Virus record (IMG/VR): IMGVR_UViG_3300010401_000074 | Coordinates: 1 to 27,513 of that record | DNA length: 27,513 nucleotides | Reading direction: 5' to 3' (one strand) | DNA from: a virus | Shown: positions 7,264 through 17,027 of the stretch, one piece after another | Position numbering within the stretch: position 1 is the stretch's first letter | Layout: each line of letters starts with the position of its first letter | Program-made: the position numbers and the translations under genes | The notes under the pieces: generated by a model | What the model was told of the DNA's origin: nothing | Seen by the model: only the letters and a program-made list of their open reading frames with translations | The model's database searches: none

Positions 7264-7613
7264 GAGTGAATAATCGTTACTTTCTTTCCCATTTCATTTG
7301 CGATGTCAATAGTTGATTGTGTGCCTCTTGAACCTTCGATTGGGAATGCTATAATCATATCGGAATTTTCAACAATCGTTCTGTTTCGAATAGGACCAGC
7401 GGCTTTTCCGAACTTTGCCCAATCAGGTTTGAATATTTGAGTCGGTATGTTTTTTTCTTTAGCATAGCGTTCGGCCATAGAATCGACACCCTGAGCGCCA
7501 CCAGAGACAATAACGTCGATAGGACTATCCATACTTTCAAGTATGGAATCTACCTTTTGCTTGAAAAACGGATAGTTTGTTATGTCTCTAGAACCAACAA
7601 TAGCTAATTTCAT
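7260..7613 (-). CDS. SLOG-family (DprA/YspA-like, DUF2493-type) nucleotide-binding protein
   Basis: A 117-residue single-domain Rossmann-like protein starting MKLAIVGSRDIT. It shows the SLOG hallmarks: GSRD after the first strand (residues 7-10), VIVSGGAQGVD after the second (about residues 34-44), the phosphate-loop-like GPIRNRTIVENSD, and GSRGTQSTIDIA before the last strand. SLOG proteins bind nucleotides or nucleotide-derived signals, and several act in phage conflict systems, but the ligand here is unknown. The frame is open to 7667, but that extension runs into the tRNA-like gene, so I place the start at 7613. The stop overlaps the next minus-strand ATG (ATGA), implying co-translation with the split gene. 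It is a plausible accessory cassette, not a virion gene. Confidence 0.8.
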   Translation of the reverse strand: MKLAIVGSRDITNYPFFKQKVDSILESMDSPIDVIVSGGAQGVDSMAERYAKEKNIPTQIFKPDWAKFGKAAGPIRNRTIVENSDMIIAFPIEGSRGTQSTIDIANEMGKKVTIIHS

Positions 7614-7628
7614 TATTTGTTTTTTTAG

Positions 7629-7763
7629 TGCCGGTACGGTGGACTTGAACCACCAACTTCGGAGCATGTACCCACTCCTAAGACCCCCTTCCAGACTCGC
7701 CGTGGTTACATACGGGTCAAAGTCTTCTTAGAGGGCGCGTCTGCCAATTTCGCCAGTTCCGGC
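7629..7763 (-). tRNA. tRNA-Leu-like gene with about 50 extra bases (intron-like insert or pseudogene)
   Basis: On the minus strand the 5' end GCCGG pairs with CCGGC at the 3' end, followed by a likely discriminator A. The D-arm (GCG, AAATTGGCAGA, CGC) and T-arm (GGTGG TTCAAGT CCACC) are both well formed, and the D-loop is typical of class II tRNA-Leu. The span is 135 bases, against about 85 for tRNA-Leu. The excess lies between the D-stem and the T-arm and holds several competing helices: TCTAAGA with TCTTAGG, AGACT with AGTCT, and CCGT with ACGG; GGAG with CTCC would serve as a variable arm. CTTAGGA could be a Leu(UAG) anticodon loop after removal of about 48 bases, but the anticodon stem is then imperfect, so I do not assign the anticodon. 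No CCA is encoded. Confidence 0.6.
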
Positions 7764-7846
7764 TTAGTTGATTTAGAAACGCCGGAATAATTCGAGAAGT
7801 TCCAAAACAACAGAAGACCCGTTTCAAGGTTTCCTGTAATTAGTTT

Positions 7847-10800
7847 ATGATGGATTCTAACACTACGACATATTTGGCTTATATCGAGCGATTGGCAGAA
7901 ACCGATAAAAACTTCTTTGCTGTTTTGCAAGTGGTTAAAAGCCTATTTGCAGAAGCGGCCCCAACCGATAAACTTAAAAGTCAATACGGTCCATTTTCCG
8001 ATGCTGCAACGATAAGTGGAGACCCAAATCATTATACTGCGAATGCGGCGGAATTTCCATATCCAATGGTTTTTCGACAAGAAGGTAAAATAATGGAGAT
8101 GACTCACATTCCTTCTCCAGATTATGCAGACAACATTTACAATGATACGCTCATTTATAGCGTTCTTGGTCTTCCATTAAACGAGAGAGATGAAGACGCA
8201 TTGATTCAAAAAGCAAAGCACTTTCAAAGTATAGATTCATCACTTCTTTATCAAGACAAAAACTCGATACACCTTGATAACTTGGTCTTGGATTCTGACG
8301 ATAATTACGTCCCATACAAGATGGTGAATATGCCAAATCTATATTTCAATCGGTCTTCTTTGAGTTCTCATTATAAGGCAGAATACGACAAAAGGTTGAA
8401 AAGATATTTGGGAACAGGTTATGAATTGACTGACCACAAGCGAGATGCTGCCAGTAGATTGCTTGAATTTTATACGACTTATGGCAAGGAAAATCCGAGA
8501 TTCAATAAGGTACCAAATCCAATTTATTTTGGTACCTTAGCTGGAATCAGTCTTGGAAACACAATAACAACTCACATTTCGAGACAGGAATCTAATTCTT
8601 CAATAACACTTAATTCTGATGGAGTCATAAATAAGGTTGATGTCAATTTGAACGTAGAAGATTTATCATTAGAACAGGGTGATAGAATATCAGAAATAGT
8701 TGTAGCGGTGTCAGTAGATGGCATAACGCACGATGTTGTGTTGAATGGCAGTAATCCTCTTGATGTGTACAAGCGAATTTATTCAGGTCTTGTGAATTCA
8801 GGTAACGCTCAAGTTAGTTCGGCCACAATTATTCACACTGTAACTGATACGATTGATAATACAGTCTTTGTTGACCAATTGTTTTCTTTTTCTGGTTATC
8901 AAGATTATGCTACTACCCTTCAGGTTGACAGTAATTTTCTAAATCCATTGTTTATTAATGGTGAGCAGCTAGAGAACTATTTGTTGATGGATGACCAAAT
9001 TAACGGTCCTCATAAATATGACGATATCTATGTCCATGTTGGGAAAACTGATTTTGAAACCTATTGGGATTCGATTGCAGGGACAATGCCAAGTTTAAGA
9101 AAGGCGGCATCTACATTTCTTAACAGTGCGAGCAAATTATCAAATGAAGATTTGGGTAAACCGGGACTGTTTGTTAATGACGTTGTTCGTAATACTCTAG
9201 GCATCAATCTTCTTCAGAAAAAGGAAGATGCAATTGCGGACCTCGAAAGAAAATATCTTGTTACTGACTCTGAAGACCCGGAATATGGAGCACTTAACGG
9301 AATGATTATTGGTCAAACACGCGGAGCGGAGTTTCGAACGGTGATTGATGGATTTTACAACAGTGGAACAGATAGAAAATTCAAGGAAGGAGACCCCGGT
9401 TGGACCATAAAAAAGGAAGTTGAACGTATAATGGGAAGTATGCCAAATCCTTTACCGGATTTTGAAAAAACTGAGAATCGGATTCAGTGGTATCTTCCTC
9501 ATACAAATCCAAACATCTATGGAATTGACCATCGTTTGGTTTTTGGAGCTAAAGTCAAGCCTACTTCGAACGACATCAGAACGTTGTTTAAGGACTTGCA
9601 AAATAATTATTTCATTCCAAATAACGACAATCCGGGAATGATTGCGGCAGCATTAGCTTCGGATGGTATAAACATCGTAAAGCAAGCTGGTATAAACCTG
9701 TATGATTTTATTGGAGGAACAGTTTCTGCTATTACAGGTGGTGCTTTAGATAAATTAACAGGCGTTAATTTCGACAATCCGAATAATTCGACCTCTTATC
9801 TTGATAGATACGTTCCTGACTTATCGGAATATCAGGAGAATAATTTGACATCATTTGACCGTGCGCTTGGACTTATCATTCAAGGAAAAGACGCGCAGCC
9901 TGTTGTTCAACCTCTACTACCTCTACAAACACATAGAGATGTAGTTGTAAACACGCCTTTATGCCAACGTGGGAAATGGTTCATTGTAGATAAAATCGTA
10001 GAGATTGAACAAGGCGCAGATTATTGGCTAAGTAATTTTGCGATTGACATGTATAGTCGTCCTGATTTTCCAAACATTAAGACGAGCTATAATGGTCAGA
10101 TGTTGGATGATAAGCAGACTCTAGTAAACAGTGGTCAAATTTTTGAGGGCACACAGCAGGTTGATGGTAGCATAAAGGGATTGAGTTATGATGGTCTTAG
10201 TTTGACAGGTGGTGGAGTTGCACAGTCAAATTCGACGTATCTTGTGAATGTACCTGCAGCACACATATCGACGTTACTTGGTGAAAGTTCCGGACAAATC
10301 AGAATGTATGATACGCTGTCTCCGGAGTCATTAGCATCTCTCGAACCACAATATTTTCCGTTTTATATTCGCACTATTAGCCGTGATGACTATGTGCTTG
10401 TCCAACAACCGTTTTATGACAATCATACAGTCTTCATGTCTAAGCAAAAAATAAGTGGCAATGCAATTGTATTTTTGGATGCCACGATTGAGAACATTAA
10501 CGAACTATTCAACAGCATAGTTGAAGATGACTTCTATTTAGGAAGAGTCGAACCAATATTGAATTACAAGGGAACGCAGCGTACATTTTCTTTTGAATTT
10601 ACCTTACCAGTATCTCGCCCAAGCGATGTTCCTGCAGTTCGTGACAAAAAGAATGCGTTGATACAAATGATGTATCCGCAGTTACAAACGATTGCAGAAG
10701 TTGGCGTTGTTGGATTTAGACGTGGACCATTGGTTGAGATTCGAATCGGAGATGAATGGTTGTTGCAGGGAATGATTCAGAGTATGAATGTGCAATCTGG

Positions 10801-11065
10801 AATGGGGCAAGGAGCTACAACATGGGAAACGATTCCGGGTGGACGTGTTCCAAGAGGATGTAAAATAACCATGAACATGAAAATTGTACACAGAGAACAA
10901 CCATCAGCCAGTTTCGATTTTTACTCTCCAACTTTTAATAGAGATGTGTTTCTTGAACCCAATAGAATTGGCACATTTACTAAAGCTCAAACAAACAATT
11001 TGAATCCAATTCCCGGTATAATTCAAAATATGACAGGTAATACGTTGCTTTCAAACTTTGTATGA
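7847..11065 (+). CDS. Large baseplate structural protein (1072 aa)
   Basis: A very large soluble protein starting at tandem ATGATG, lying directly before the LysM-type and hub genes. The N-terminal 250 residues are helical and charged. The middle is beta-rich. A C-terminal domain near residues 880-1020 has the pattern DDFYLGRVEPILNYKGTQRT, a beta strand run, then RRGPLVEIRIGDEWLLQGMI and WETIPGGRVPRGCKITMNMK. That domain resembles modules seen in tail-tube-cap and hub-proximal baseplate proteins of contractile phages, and I infer a comparable role near the tube-baseplate junction (gp48/gp54 neighbourhood). No enzymatic motif is visible. Length is well above any single T4 wedge homologue, so domain fusion is likely. 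Confidence 0.6.
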   Translation: MMDSNTTTYLAYIERLAETDKNFFAVLQVVKSLFAEAAPTDKLKSQYGPFSDAATISGDPNHYTANAAEFPYPMVFRQEGKIMEMTHIPSPDYADNIYNDTLIYSVLGLPLNERDEDALIQKAKHFQSIDSSLLYQDKNSIHLDNLVLDSDDNYVPYKMVNMPNLYFNRSSLSSHYKAEYDKRLKRYLGTGYELTDHKRDAASRLLEFYTTYGKENPRFNKVPNPIYFGTLAGISLGNTITTHISRQESNSSITLNSDGVINKVDVNLNVEDLSLEQGDRISEIVVAVSVDGITHDVVLNGSNPLDVYKRIYSGLVNSGNAQVSSATIIHTVTDTIDNTVFVDQLFSFSGYQDYATTLQVDSNFLNPLFINGEQLENYLLMDDQINGPHKYDDIYVHVGKTDFETYWDSIAGTMPSLRKAASTFLNSASKLSNEDLGKPGLFVNDVVRNTLGINLLQKKEDAIADLERKYLVTDSEDPEYGALNGMIIGQTRGAEFRTVIDGFYNSGTDRKFKEGDPGWTIKKEVERIMGSMPNPLPDFEKTENRIQWYLPHTNPNIYGIDHRLVFGAKVKPTSNDIRTLFKDLQNNYFIPNNDNPGMIAAALASDGINIVKQAGINLYDFIGGTVSAITGGALDKLTGVNFDNPNNSTSYLDRYVPDLSEYQENNLTSFDRALGLIIQGKDAQPVVQPLLPLQTHRDVVVNTPLCQRGKWFIVDKIVEIEQGADYWLSNFAIDMYSRPDFPNIKTSYNGQMLDDKQTLVNSGQIFEGTQQVDGSIKGLSYDGLSLTGGGVAQSNSTYLVNVPAAHISTLLGESSGQIRMYDTLSPESLASLEPQYFPFYIRTISRDDYVLVQQPFYDNHTVFMSKQKISGNAIVFLDATIENINELFNSIVEDDFYLGRVEPILNYKGTQRTFSFEFTLPVSRPSDVPAVRDKKNALIQMMYPQLQTIAEVGVVGFRRGPLVEIRIGDEWLLQGMIQSMNVQSGMGQGATTWETIPGGRVPRGCKITMNMKIVHREQPSASFDFYSPTFNRDVFLEPNRIGTFTKAQTNNLNPIPGIIQNMTGNTLLSNFV

Positions 11066-11075
11066 AAGGTCTAAT

Positions 11076-11378
11076 ATGAGTAGATATTCAAATCTTTATC
11101 AATATCGGTATAAAGGGAAACGAGTCGGACTTTCGTTTAAGATGTTGCCTCCTTCCTTTTTTCGGTCGTTCCATAATACCTTGTATCGAGTGGCAGAATA
11201 TGATACGCTCGATAAGATAGCTTATACATATTATGATGGACATGCTGAGTTTGAATGGATAATTAAGATGGCCAATGGATTTTCATTACCGACCGACATG
11301 AATATCGGAGACATCATTGTTATTCCATTAGACTATCGAAGTATTCTGCAAGCGGTTACAAGTCAAAATGGATTATGA
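11076..11378 (+). CDS. LysM-like/gp53-type baseplate wedge protein
   Basis: A 100-residue protein from the ATG at 11076. An in-frame TTG at 11058 overlaps the previous gene but has no supporting signal. The C-terminal part (about residues 37-88) is a LysM-like fold: YRVAEYDTLDKIAYTYYDGH, then FEWIIKMANGF and NIGDIIVIPLD. Small LysM proteins next to the hub are standard in contractile systems (T4 gp53, P2 gpX); in T4-type tails gp53 belongs to the wedge and inner baseplate. The stop overlaps the ATG of the hub gene (ATGA), so the two are likely made together. The N-terminus is basic and aromatic (YSNLYQYRYKGKR), plausible as an anchoring tail. Confidence 0.7.
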   Translation: MSRYSNLYQYRYKGKRVGLSFKMLPPSFFRSFHNTLYRVAEYDTLDKIAYTYYDGHAEFEWIIKMANGFSLPTDMNIGDIIVIPLDYRSILQAVTSQNGL

Positions 11379-14300
11379 AAATAGAGAATAGATTTTATAG
11401 GTCTGACCCAATAAATTTCGCGGACCTTTTCGTTCAACCGTTAAATGGAAATCCGACGAATGGTTTAAATAATGGGGCAAGTGGTTCAACGCAACCTGTT
11501 CCAAAAAAAAATCCAACTATTGGAAGTATTAGTTCCAAACATTATTTGCCGCCGATTGAAGTTATTCATACGTGGAATACGAAGCGTATTCTTCCTCCTG
11601 TTTTATTATCGGAATATACTCCATTTGCAGTATTGTTTCTCATTGATGATTTAAACAGTTCGCTTCAAAGCAGTTTTGATACGAATATTGGGGAAAGCGT
11701 ATTGTTTGGTTCTCCAACGGATACCGTTCCAGATATGGTATCTAATTTCTATGGCAATACGGACAACTTTTCACCATCGAGCAACAAGTTGGTAACGACA
11801 CAATACTTCAAAGACAATCTTGGAGAATTTCAACTTGCAAATATTTCAAAAATACCTGCAAAGATAATAGGATACAATAATGATGCAGTTGTTGGTCTTG
11901 TTCCTCTTAGCTTAAAGTTTTCTCAATTGGTGATGCCAGATGCAAAAGGTATTTTAGAATTGTCGGAAGCATCTATTTCTTACAATAGTCAACAAGGATT
12001 GAATGGGTTTGCAGTGGGCAGCATTTCTCTTGTTCTTAATGACCTGACACAAATGTTCATGACGAACAGCGTCATCTCAAGATTGTTTACAAACTTCAAT
12101 AGATATATGCTTGTTTTTGGTTGGCAAGGACCAGCATTGAATGATTTGGAATTGACTTCTGCAAAGTCCCAATTGGGAGCAAAAGACATTGTAATAAACG
12201 GAGCAAACGGTTTGTCTGTAACATTACTTGACGGTTCTACATACAATTTGTTTTTACCTTCCCCATTTGTTCGGCCAGATGGTCTATTGAATTATCCAAT
12301 AGATGGGGATAACTACGTCATTGATTTGAATGATACGGATAATGGAAACCGACATCATGCAGTCTTTTATGGTAACGTTCCAAAGCTTCAATACTTGCAA
12401 CAACAGAAGGCGTCTATTCAAATGCAAATTGCAACAAGTTCTGAGAACGGTTGGCAATTTGATATGAGAATTGGAATTTTTGAAGGCGGTCAAGGTTTTT
12501 CTGCAATTAGAAAAAACATTATCAATGGAATCAACAGACTAAAGCCGATAGCACAATTTCATCTTGCAACATTTTTTGATAAAACAAAAGACCCATCTTT
12601 TGATGCAGAGAAACAACCGGATGTTGTAAAGGCGTACTATAACTCAATTCAAGCCGGAACAAATTCTCTGTCTTCGTTGATATTGCAAGACAGTACGACT
12701 TCTACGTCTTCTGTAACAGTCGATGTTCCAAATCAACCTGTTTTTGTTGGACCGCCAAATCCTCCTGTAACTAAGTCGGAATCGACTTCTCCTATATTGA
12801 AAATCAAGAAGAAGAAAGTTGGAGCAGATTCAAGCGGTGCGCCTTTAGACCCATCTTTGCAAAAATTAATAGATTCTTCCGGATTGAAAAAATCTGATGT
12901 CAGAAAAGCATATATCCAATATCAACAGAACGATAATAATATTGATGGTGGTGAAGGATTCACATCTGAATTTTCTCAATTATATCAATCTTTTGTTGCT
13001 GATTTGAAAGGTCAATCCAACGAAGCTTTGAAAAAAATTGGAAACAGTTTGGACTTCCCAATCAATGACGACAGAGGTTTTAGAACATATACCAAACAGA
13101 CTTCCATTTTCAATAGCAAGGGAATAGGAAAGGCGGATAATCCGTCTAATGGGCCAAGTATGCATCAACTTGGTCTTGCGATTGACTTGAAAGGATTTAA
13201 GACTTTCCTTTTTGAAAATCTAAAAAATGTTTACACCCAGATTGTATCAATAGCAAGGAGATACAATTTGCGCTTTCCATATCAGGCTACAGAACCATGG
13301 CATTTGGAATTGGATATGAGTGCGGTCTACTCAAACGTAGGTAGTTCAAGTGACAATCTAAACGTTGAAGGTGACATAGTAGATAATTCAATAGCGCCGT
13401 CTGTTGAGTCTGGAGTAGATGTAAACCTTGGATTGACTGAGGATGATACTTCAGATGCAGCACCGGCTGAACAACAATTGCAACAGCAACAGATTATTGA
13501 AGAGACAACAAACACAATAATCAATGATTCTAAGTTGGTTGATTCGATTCCTGCAGCCTATCGTTTGGCGGATGTTATTTCGGTTCTTTGCGAAGTGATT
13601 GATGAATTTATTTTCGATAGTGGAGGTTCCAGCAATAAATTAGTTCCTGTAAAACGTGTTCTTGAAAAGCTTATTACTCCTGTAGATGGCAATAGAATTA
13701 TAGAGCTTGGAAGCAGAAAAGTAAATATCAATGATTTGCAGGAGAGTGATGTATTTGAAAGCGGAGACAAGCCGACCGAAGATTTCAAACAAGGTGTTGC
13801 AAAACATAACTACAACATTGCAAGTGACTCATTTGATTTGACCAAATTTTATGCAGACAATATTACGTCAAGCATTTCCAATAGTATTGGATACGCTATA
13901 ATTACGGATGACATGTCAAGCAGTAAGGCGTCAGATTTTAGAAAACTGCTAGAATATTTTAGCAAGAACATCGTTGCAACAAAAATCAATGAAATTAGTC
14001 CGGATAGATTACAACGATTTCTTGCTGGACATGATGGAGTTATGGCCTCAATTTTTACGTATGATAATGATTACTTAAGGTCATTCTCTGATAAGAATAT
14101 ATTTGAACCTATCTGTGTCGGAGACCTGCCAATTAGTATTGACACCTTAAGCAAGGTATTGCAATCCATTGTCTATACAAGAAGTGTGGGGGAAATCGTA
14201 CAAAATATTCTGACTGCTGTTAGTATGGATTATGCGTTTTCACTACAATCATATCATAGGGTTACTGGTTCCACTTCACTTGGTCCTTCGATGGACAGTC

Positions 14301-15391
14301 TCAGAGTTGATTATGAATATGTCCCAAACGTTAGAAGGAAAACAGATGCTTCCAAAATTACAATTGCGAAAAATGTTACGATTGTAATTGAAGACCGATT
14401 TCTTTCGGAGCAATATATGATTGATGCATTGAATGCTGAAAAATCGGCAATTGAAATTCAGCAATCTCAAAAGAGCGTAGTAAATAATCAGTGGAATGTG
14501 TTTAAGTCCTCTCTTGTCCCTTCTGATAAATTGCATTCTGCTGATGAACCATCCACACAAATTCAGTTTTTGAACAACGAGTATTCGAAAGGGAAGTTGA
14601 ATGGAATGTTCATCGTAGATTACAACTCGTCTAATTCGCTAGTGACAGCGGTTGGTTATAATGCTATTCCTGATGGGAACAGTATGGCGAATCAAAAAAT
14701 ATACAATCAAATGAATAAACAGATACAGGTGACGAATGGTATTCCTGTATCTACTCGAATTCCAAAAGATAAGAGGGGAATAGCAATTAATTTTGCGCAT
14801 TTACAATCTGTAATTTCAGACAGTATTATCAACGATAGAACGAATGGATATCGCACGATGCCCGGAAGTCCAGAGTTTGAAATAAAGTTTCTAAACTATC
14901 TGTCTGCTGCAATGGATGAAATCAATTCTGATAGTCCGAAATTCAAACAGACCAAGGGAATATCGACTGATGTAATAAACGCAACAAATAACTTAAAGGC
15001 AGAAGTTACAAAAGTTGATGCGGCTGCAAGACGAGAATTTTTGGCGCAATTGTCGCAGAATTATTTGTATTTCAGGCCCATGGGAATCAAAACAGCATTT
15101 AATCTTGGACATATTTCATTGAGCATTCATGGGACAACAGGACTTGGAATGAGACAAGGCATGTTTGTTCGAGGATTATCTACTGCATTGGATGGTACGT
15201 ATATTATCAATCAAGTGGACCATCAAATCAATTCAAGTGGGTGGAGTACGAAAATAGACGCAACACTGTTGTATAGTGATACGCAATTGGAAAACTTGAA
15301 GTTGTTTTCCAAAATATCGCCAACGACTCAACCAGATGATACGGAAACCGTAAATTTGAATCCAACCAATTCAAACAGTTTCATTAAATAA
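11375..15391 (+). CDS. Baseplate hub protein with embedded M15 zinc peptidase domain
   Basis: A 1338-residue protein. Residues about 130-400 are beta-rich and hub-like (IIGYNNDAVVGLVPLSLKFS, then GWQGPALNDLEL). A low-complexity linker (about 420-490) leads to an M15/VanY-type peptidase at about 480-650. Its motif SMHQLGLAIDL provides H597 and D604, and EPWHLEL provides E640 and H643: the two His and Asp zinc ligands and the catalytic Glu. This domain should cut peptidoglycan peptides during tail penetration. A Gln/Asp-rich linker (about 685-720) follows, then a second hub half whose C-terminus (MRQGMFVRGLSTALDGTYII, then QVDHQINSSGW) resembles gp27/gpD-type hubs. The start overlaps the LysM gene stop. 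The next gene supplies a gp5-type OB fold, so the T4 lysozyme role appears moved to the hub and replaced by a peptidase. Confidence 0.8.
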   Translation: MKIENRFYRSDPINFADLFVQPLNGNPTNGLNNGASGSTQPVPKKNPTIGSISSKHYLPPIEVIHTWNTKRILPPVLLSEYTPFAVLFLIDDLNSSLQSSFDTNIGESVLFGSPTDTVPDMVSNFYGNTDNFSPSSNKLVTTQYFKDNLGEFQLANISKIPAKIIGYNNDAVVGLVPLSLKFSQLVMPDAKGILELSEASISYNSQQGLNGFAVGSISLVLNDLTQMFMTNSVISRLFTNFNRYMLVFGWQGPALNDLELTSAKSQLGAKDIVINGANGLSVTLLDGSTYNLFLPSPFVRPDGLLNYPIDGDNYVIDLNDTDNGNRHHAVFYGNVPKLQYLQQQKASIQMQIATSSENGWQFDMRIGIFEGGQGFSAIRKNIINGINRLKPIAQFHLATFFDKTKDPSFDAEKQPDVVKAYYNSIQAGTNSLSSLILQDSTTSTSSVTVDVPNQPVFVGPPNPPVTKSESTSPILKIKKKKVGADSSGAPLDPSLQKLIDSSGLKKSDVRKAYIQYQQNDNNIDGGEGFTSEFSQLYQSFVADLKGQSNEALKKIGNSLDFPINDDRGFRTYTKQTSIFNSKGIGKADNPSNGPSMHQLGLAIDLKGFKTFLFENLKNVYTQIVSIARRYNLRFPYQATEPWHLELDMSAVYSNVGSSSDNLNVEGDIVDNSIAPSVESGVDVNLGLTEDDTSDAAPAEQQLQQQQIIEETTNTIINDSKLVDSIPAAYRLADVISVLCEVIDEFIFDSGGSSNKLVPVKRVLEKLITPVDGNRIIELGSRKVNINDLQESDVFESGDKPTEDFKQGVAKHNYNIASDSFDLTKFYADNITSSISNSIGYAIITDDMSSSKASDFRKLLEYFSKNIVATKINEISPDRLQRFLAGHDGVMASIFTYDNDYLRSFSDKNIFEPICVGDLPISIDTLSKVLQSIVYTRSVGEIVQNILTAVSMDYAFSLQSYHRVTGSTSLGPSMDSLRVDYEYVPNVRRKTDASKITIAKNVTIVIEDRFLSEQYMIDALNAEKSAIEIQQSQKSVVNNQWNVFKSSLVPSDKLHSADEPSTQIQFLNNEYSKGKLNGMFIVDYNSSNSLVTAVGYNAIPDGNSMANQKIYNQMNKQIQVTNGIPVSTRIPKDKRGIAINFAHLQSVISDSIINDRTNGYRTMPGSPEFEIKFLNYLSAAMDEINSDSPKFKQTKGISTDVINATNNLKAEVTKVDAAARREFLAQLSQNYLYFRPMGIKTAFNLGHISLSIHGTTGLGMRQGMFVRGLSTALDGTYIINQVDHQINSSGWSTKIDATLLYSDTQLENLKLFSKISPTTQPDDTETVNLNPTNSNSFIK

Positions 15392-15394
15392 AAA

Positions 15395-16990
15395 ATGCAA
15401 AACCCATTTATAGCGGCTAGTTCTTCTACTCATAGAGATAAAAATCTTGTAGATAATCTGCGTCAACTTTCGGATTTGGAAACAACACCCATATTTCGTT
15501 ATGGATTGGTCCTACAAGTGGACAGAGAAGGCGGTAGATTTTTAATTCAACGTGGAAGTTCTGGAGGTTCAAACGATATGCGTTCTGTCAATGGAACATG
15601 TAAAGTCAGATTGTTGACGAATCTTTATAACGATACGGATGGGACCAGCGTAGCAGAAATTGATATTGACGATTGTTATGTACTACCACTTCAACACAAT
15701 CGTATGCATTATCCAATTGCTGGTGAAGTTGTGAGAATCATGTTTGATAGACCGTTTGATAGGTCTGCAAATACGGTTGGTTATTGGTTATCGAAAGAAA
15801 CTCAATTTGCAAACAGGGATTTTACAACCAATTATAAATATCGGGAGGCATCTCACGGGAAATCTGTAACTCATGATGAATTTGCCATTTATAGCGGGAA
15901 GCGCCCCAATGTCATAGACAATGATTATGATATTCATCCAGATTATGATTTAGTGTTCCCAGAAGAATATCGTTCTAAAGAGGGAGACATTGTTGACCAA
16001 GGACAAGCGGATACTAGAATACATCACAGTTTCAATGCTCATTCAGAAGGAGATAAAGAAGGCTATATTGAAATAGGGACCGGTTATGGATATATAGGAA
16101 ATCGAAGAAATAAGGAGCCGGATTACGTTCCGTTTGACGATACAAGCTTTAACTTTGATACTGCGACTGACGATAAGGTAAAGCAATATCAAAACATGCG
16201 ACTCTATCATTTCAAACGATTTCGAGATGCAGATAGAGATTCGTCTCGTTGGGAAGTTTTAAACAGTAAGACAAAAGTATTTGCAGCCACAAAATTCAAT
16301 GTGGATGCGCGATTGATTCATAAGGACTTTGAAAAGGATGGGACGGGTGACTTTGGTAACGTTCAAGGATTTTATGATAAGAATTATCGCGATGAAGGGC
16401 CGGGACCAAATTGTGGTCAAGAGATAGAACAGGCACAGATACACGATAAAATTGATATTGATAGCTCCGCTCAACAAGGTGATGTGTTAGAGGTACAATC
16501 GAATACAAGAAACGCCATTTCGTTTGATGAAGCAAAAGCAACGATAATGTTGCAAGCAGACCAATTGAGAATGATTGCGTCTGATTCTACTCGTGCAATT
16601 AATCATGGTGTGTTAGGAGAAGAACAATTACGTTGGTTACAACGAATGATGATAATAATGTTGCATGTTGTTCGGACATGTGATATTTTGAATGATAGAA
16701 TACACAGATTAGGTGAAGATATGATTAATCATATCCATTTGATAAAGCCGGGGTCTTCTACTGCTCCTCTTGGAAGTCCAGCGCCTCCAGTTGGAAAACC
16801 GTTAAAAGAATTTCTGTATTATGTTGATACAACAGATGGAGAAGTTGGAGGAGATTCTTCGTTTGAAGAAAAAGGTTCGGATAGTCCTAGTATGAAAATA
16901 AAGGACAGAATAAAAGAAGAGCGAAAGCAGATTGAACAGTTGATTAAAGAATTGCCCGACAATTTAAGCGACAGTTTTGCGTTGAATTGA
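15395..16990 (+). CDS. Baseplate central spike protein, gp5-type OB fold
   Basis: A 531-residue protein beginning three bases after the hub stop. Residues about 35-125 form a gp5/VgrG-type OB fold: FRYGLVLQVDREGGRFLIQR, a strand CKVRLLTNL, then CYVLPLQHNRMHYPIAGEVV and RIMFD. The middle is hydrophilic and acidic with many Tyr and Asp residues. A helical region (about 370-450) contains EEQLRWLQRMMIIMLHVV, and the C-terminus is charged and coiled-coil-like. I see no lysozyme domain and no obvious repetitive beta-helix needle, both present in T4 gp5. It probably sits on the hub made by the preceding gene. Confidence 0.7.
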   Translation: MQNPFIAASSSTHRDKNLVDNLRQLSDLETTPIFRYGLVLQVDREGGRFLIQRGSSGGSNDMRSVNGTCKVRLLTNLYNDTDGTSVAEIDIDDCYVLPLQHNRMHYPIAGEVVRIMFDRPFDRSANTVGYWLSKETQFANRDFTTNYKYREASHGKSVTHDEFAIYSGKRPNVIDNDYDIHPDYDLVFPEEYRSKEGDIVDQGQADTRIHHSFNAHSEGDKEGYIEIGTGYGYIGNRRNKEPDYVPFDDTSFNFDTATDDKVKQYQNMRLYHFKRFRDADRDSSRWEVLNSKTKVFAATKFNVDARLIHKDFEKDGTGDFGNVQGFYDKNYRDEGPGPNCGQEIEQAQIHDKIDIDSSAQQGDVLEVQSNTRNAISFDEAKATIMLQADQLRMIASDSTRAINHGVLGEEQLRWLQRMMIIMLHVVRTCDILNDRIHRLGEDMINHIHLIKPGSSTAPLGSPAPPVGKPLKEFLYYVDTTDGEVGGDSSFEEKGSDSPSMKIKDRIKEERKQIEQLIKELPDNLSDSFALN

Positions 16991-17027
16991 AATGTTCTCT
17001 AGGAGACGGTCATTGAATTTCTACTTG

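Noticed and set aside
7706-7930. Minus-strand 74-codon frame overlapping the tRNA-like gene
   Set aside because: It overlaps both the tRNA-like gene and the start of the large baseplate gene and has no family-like pattern.
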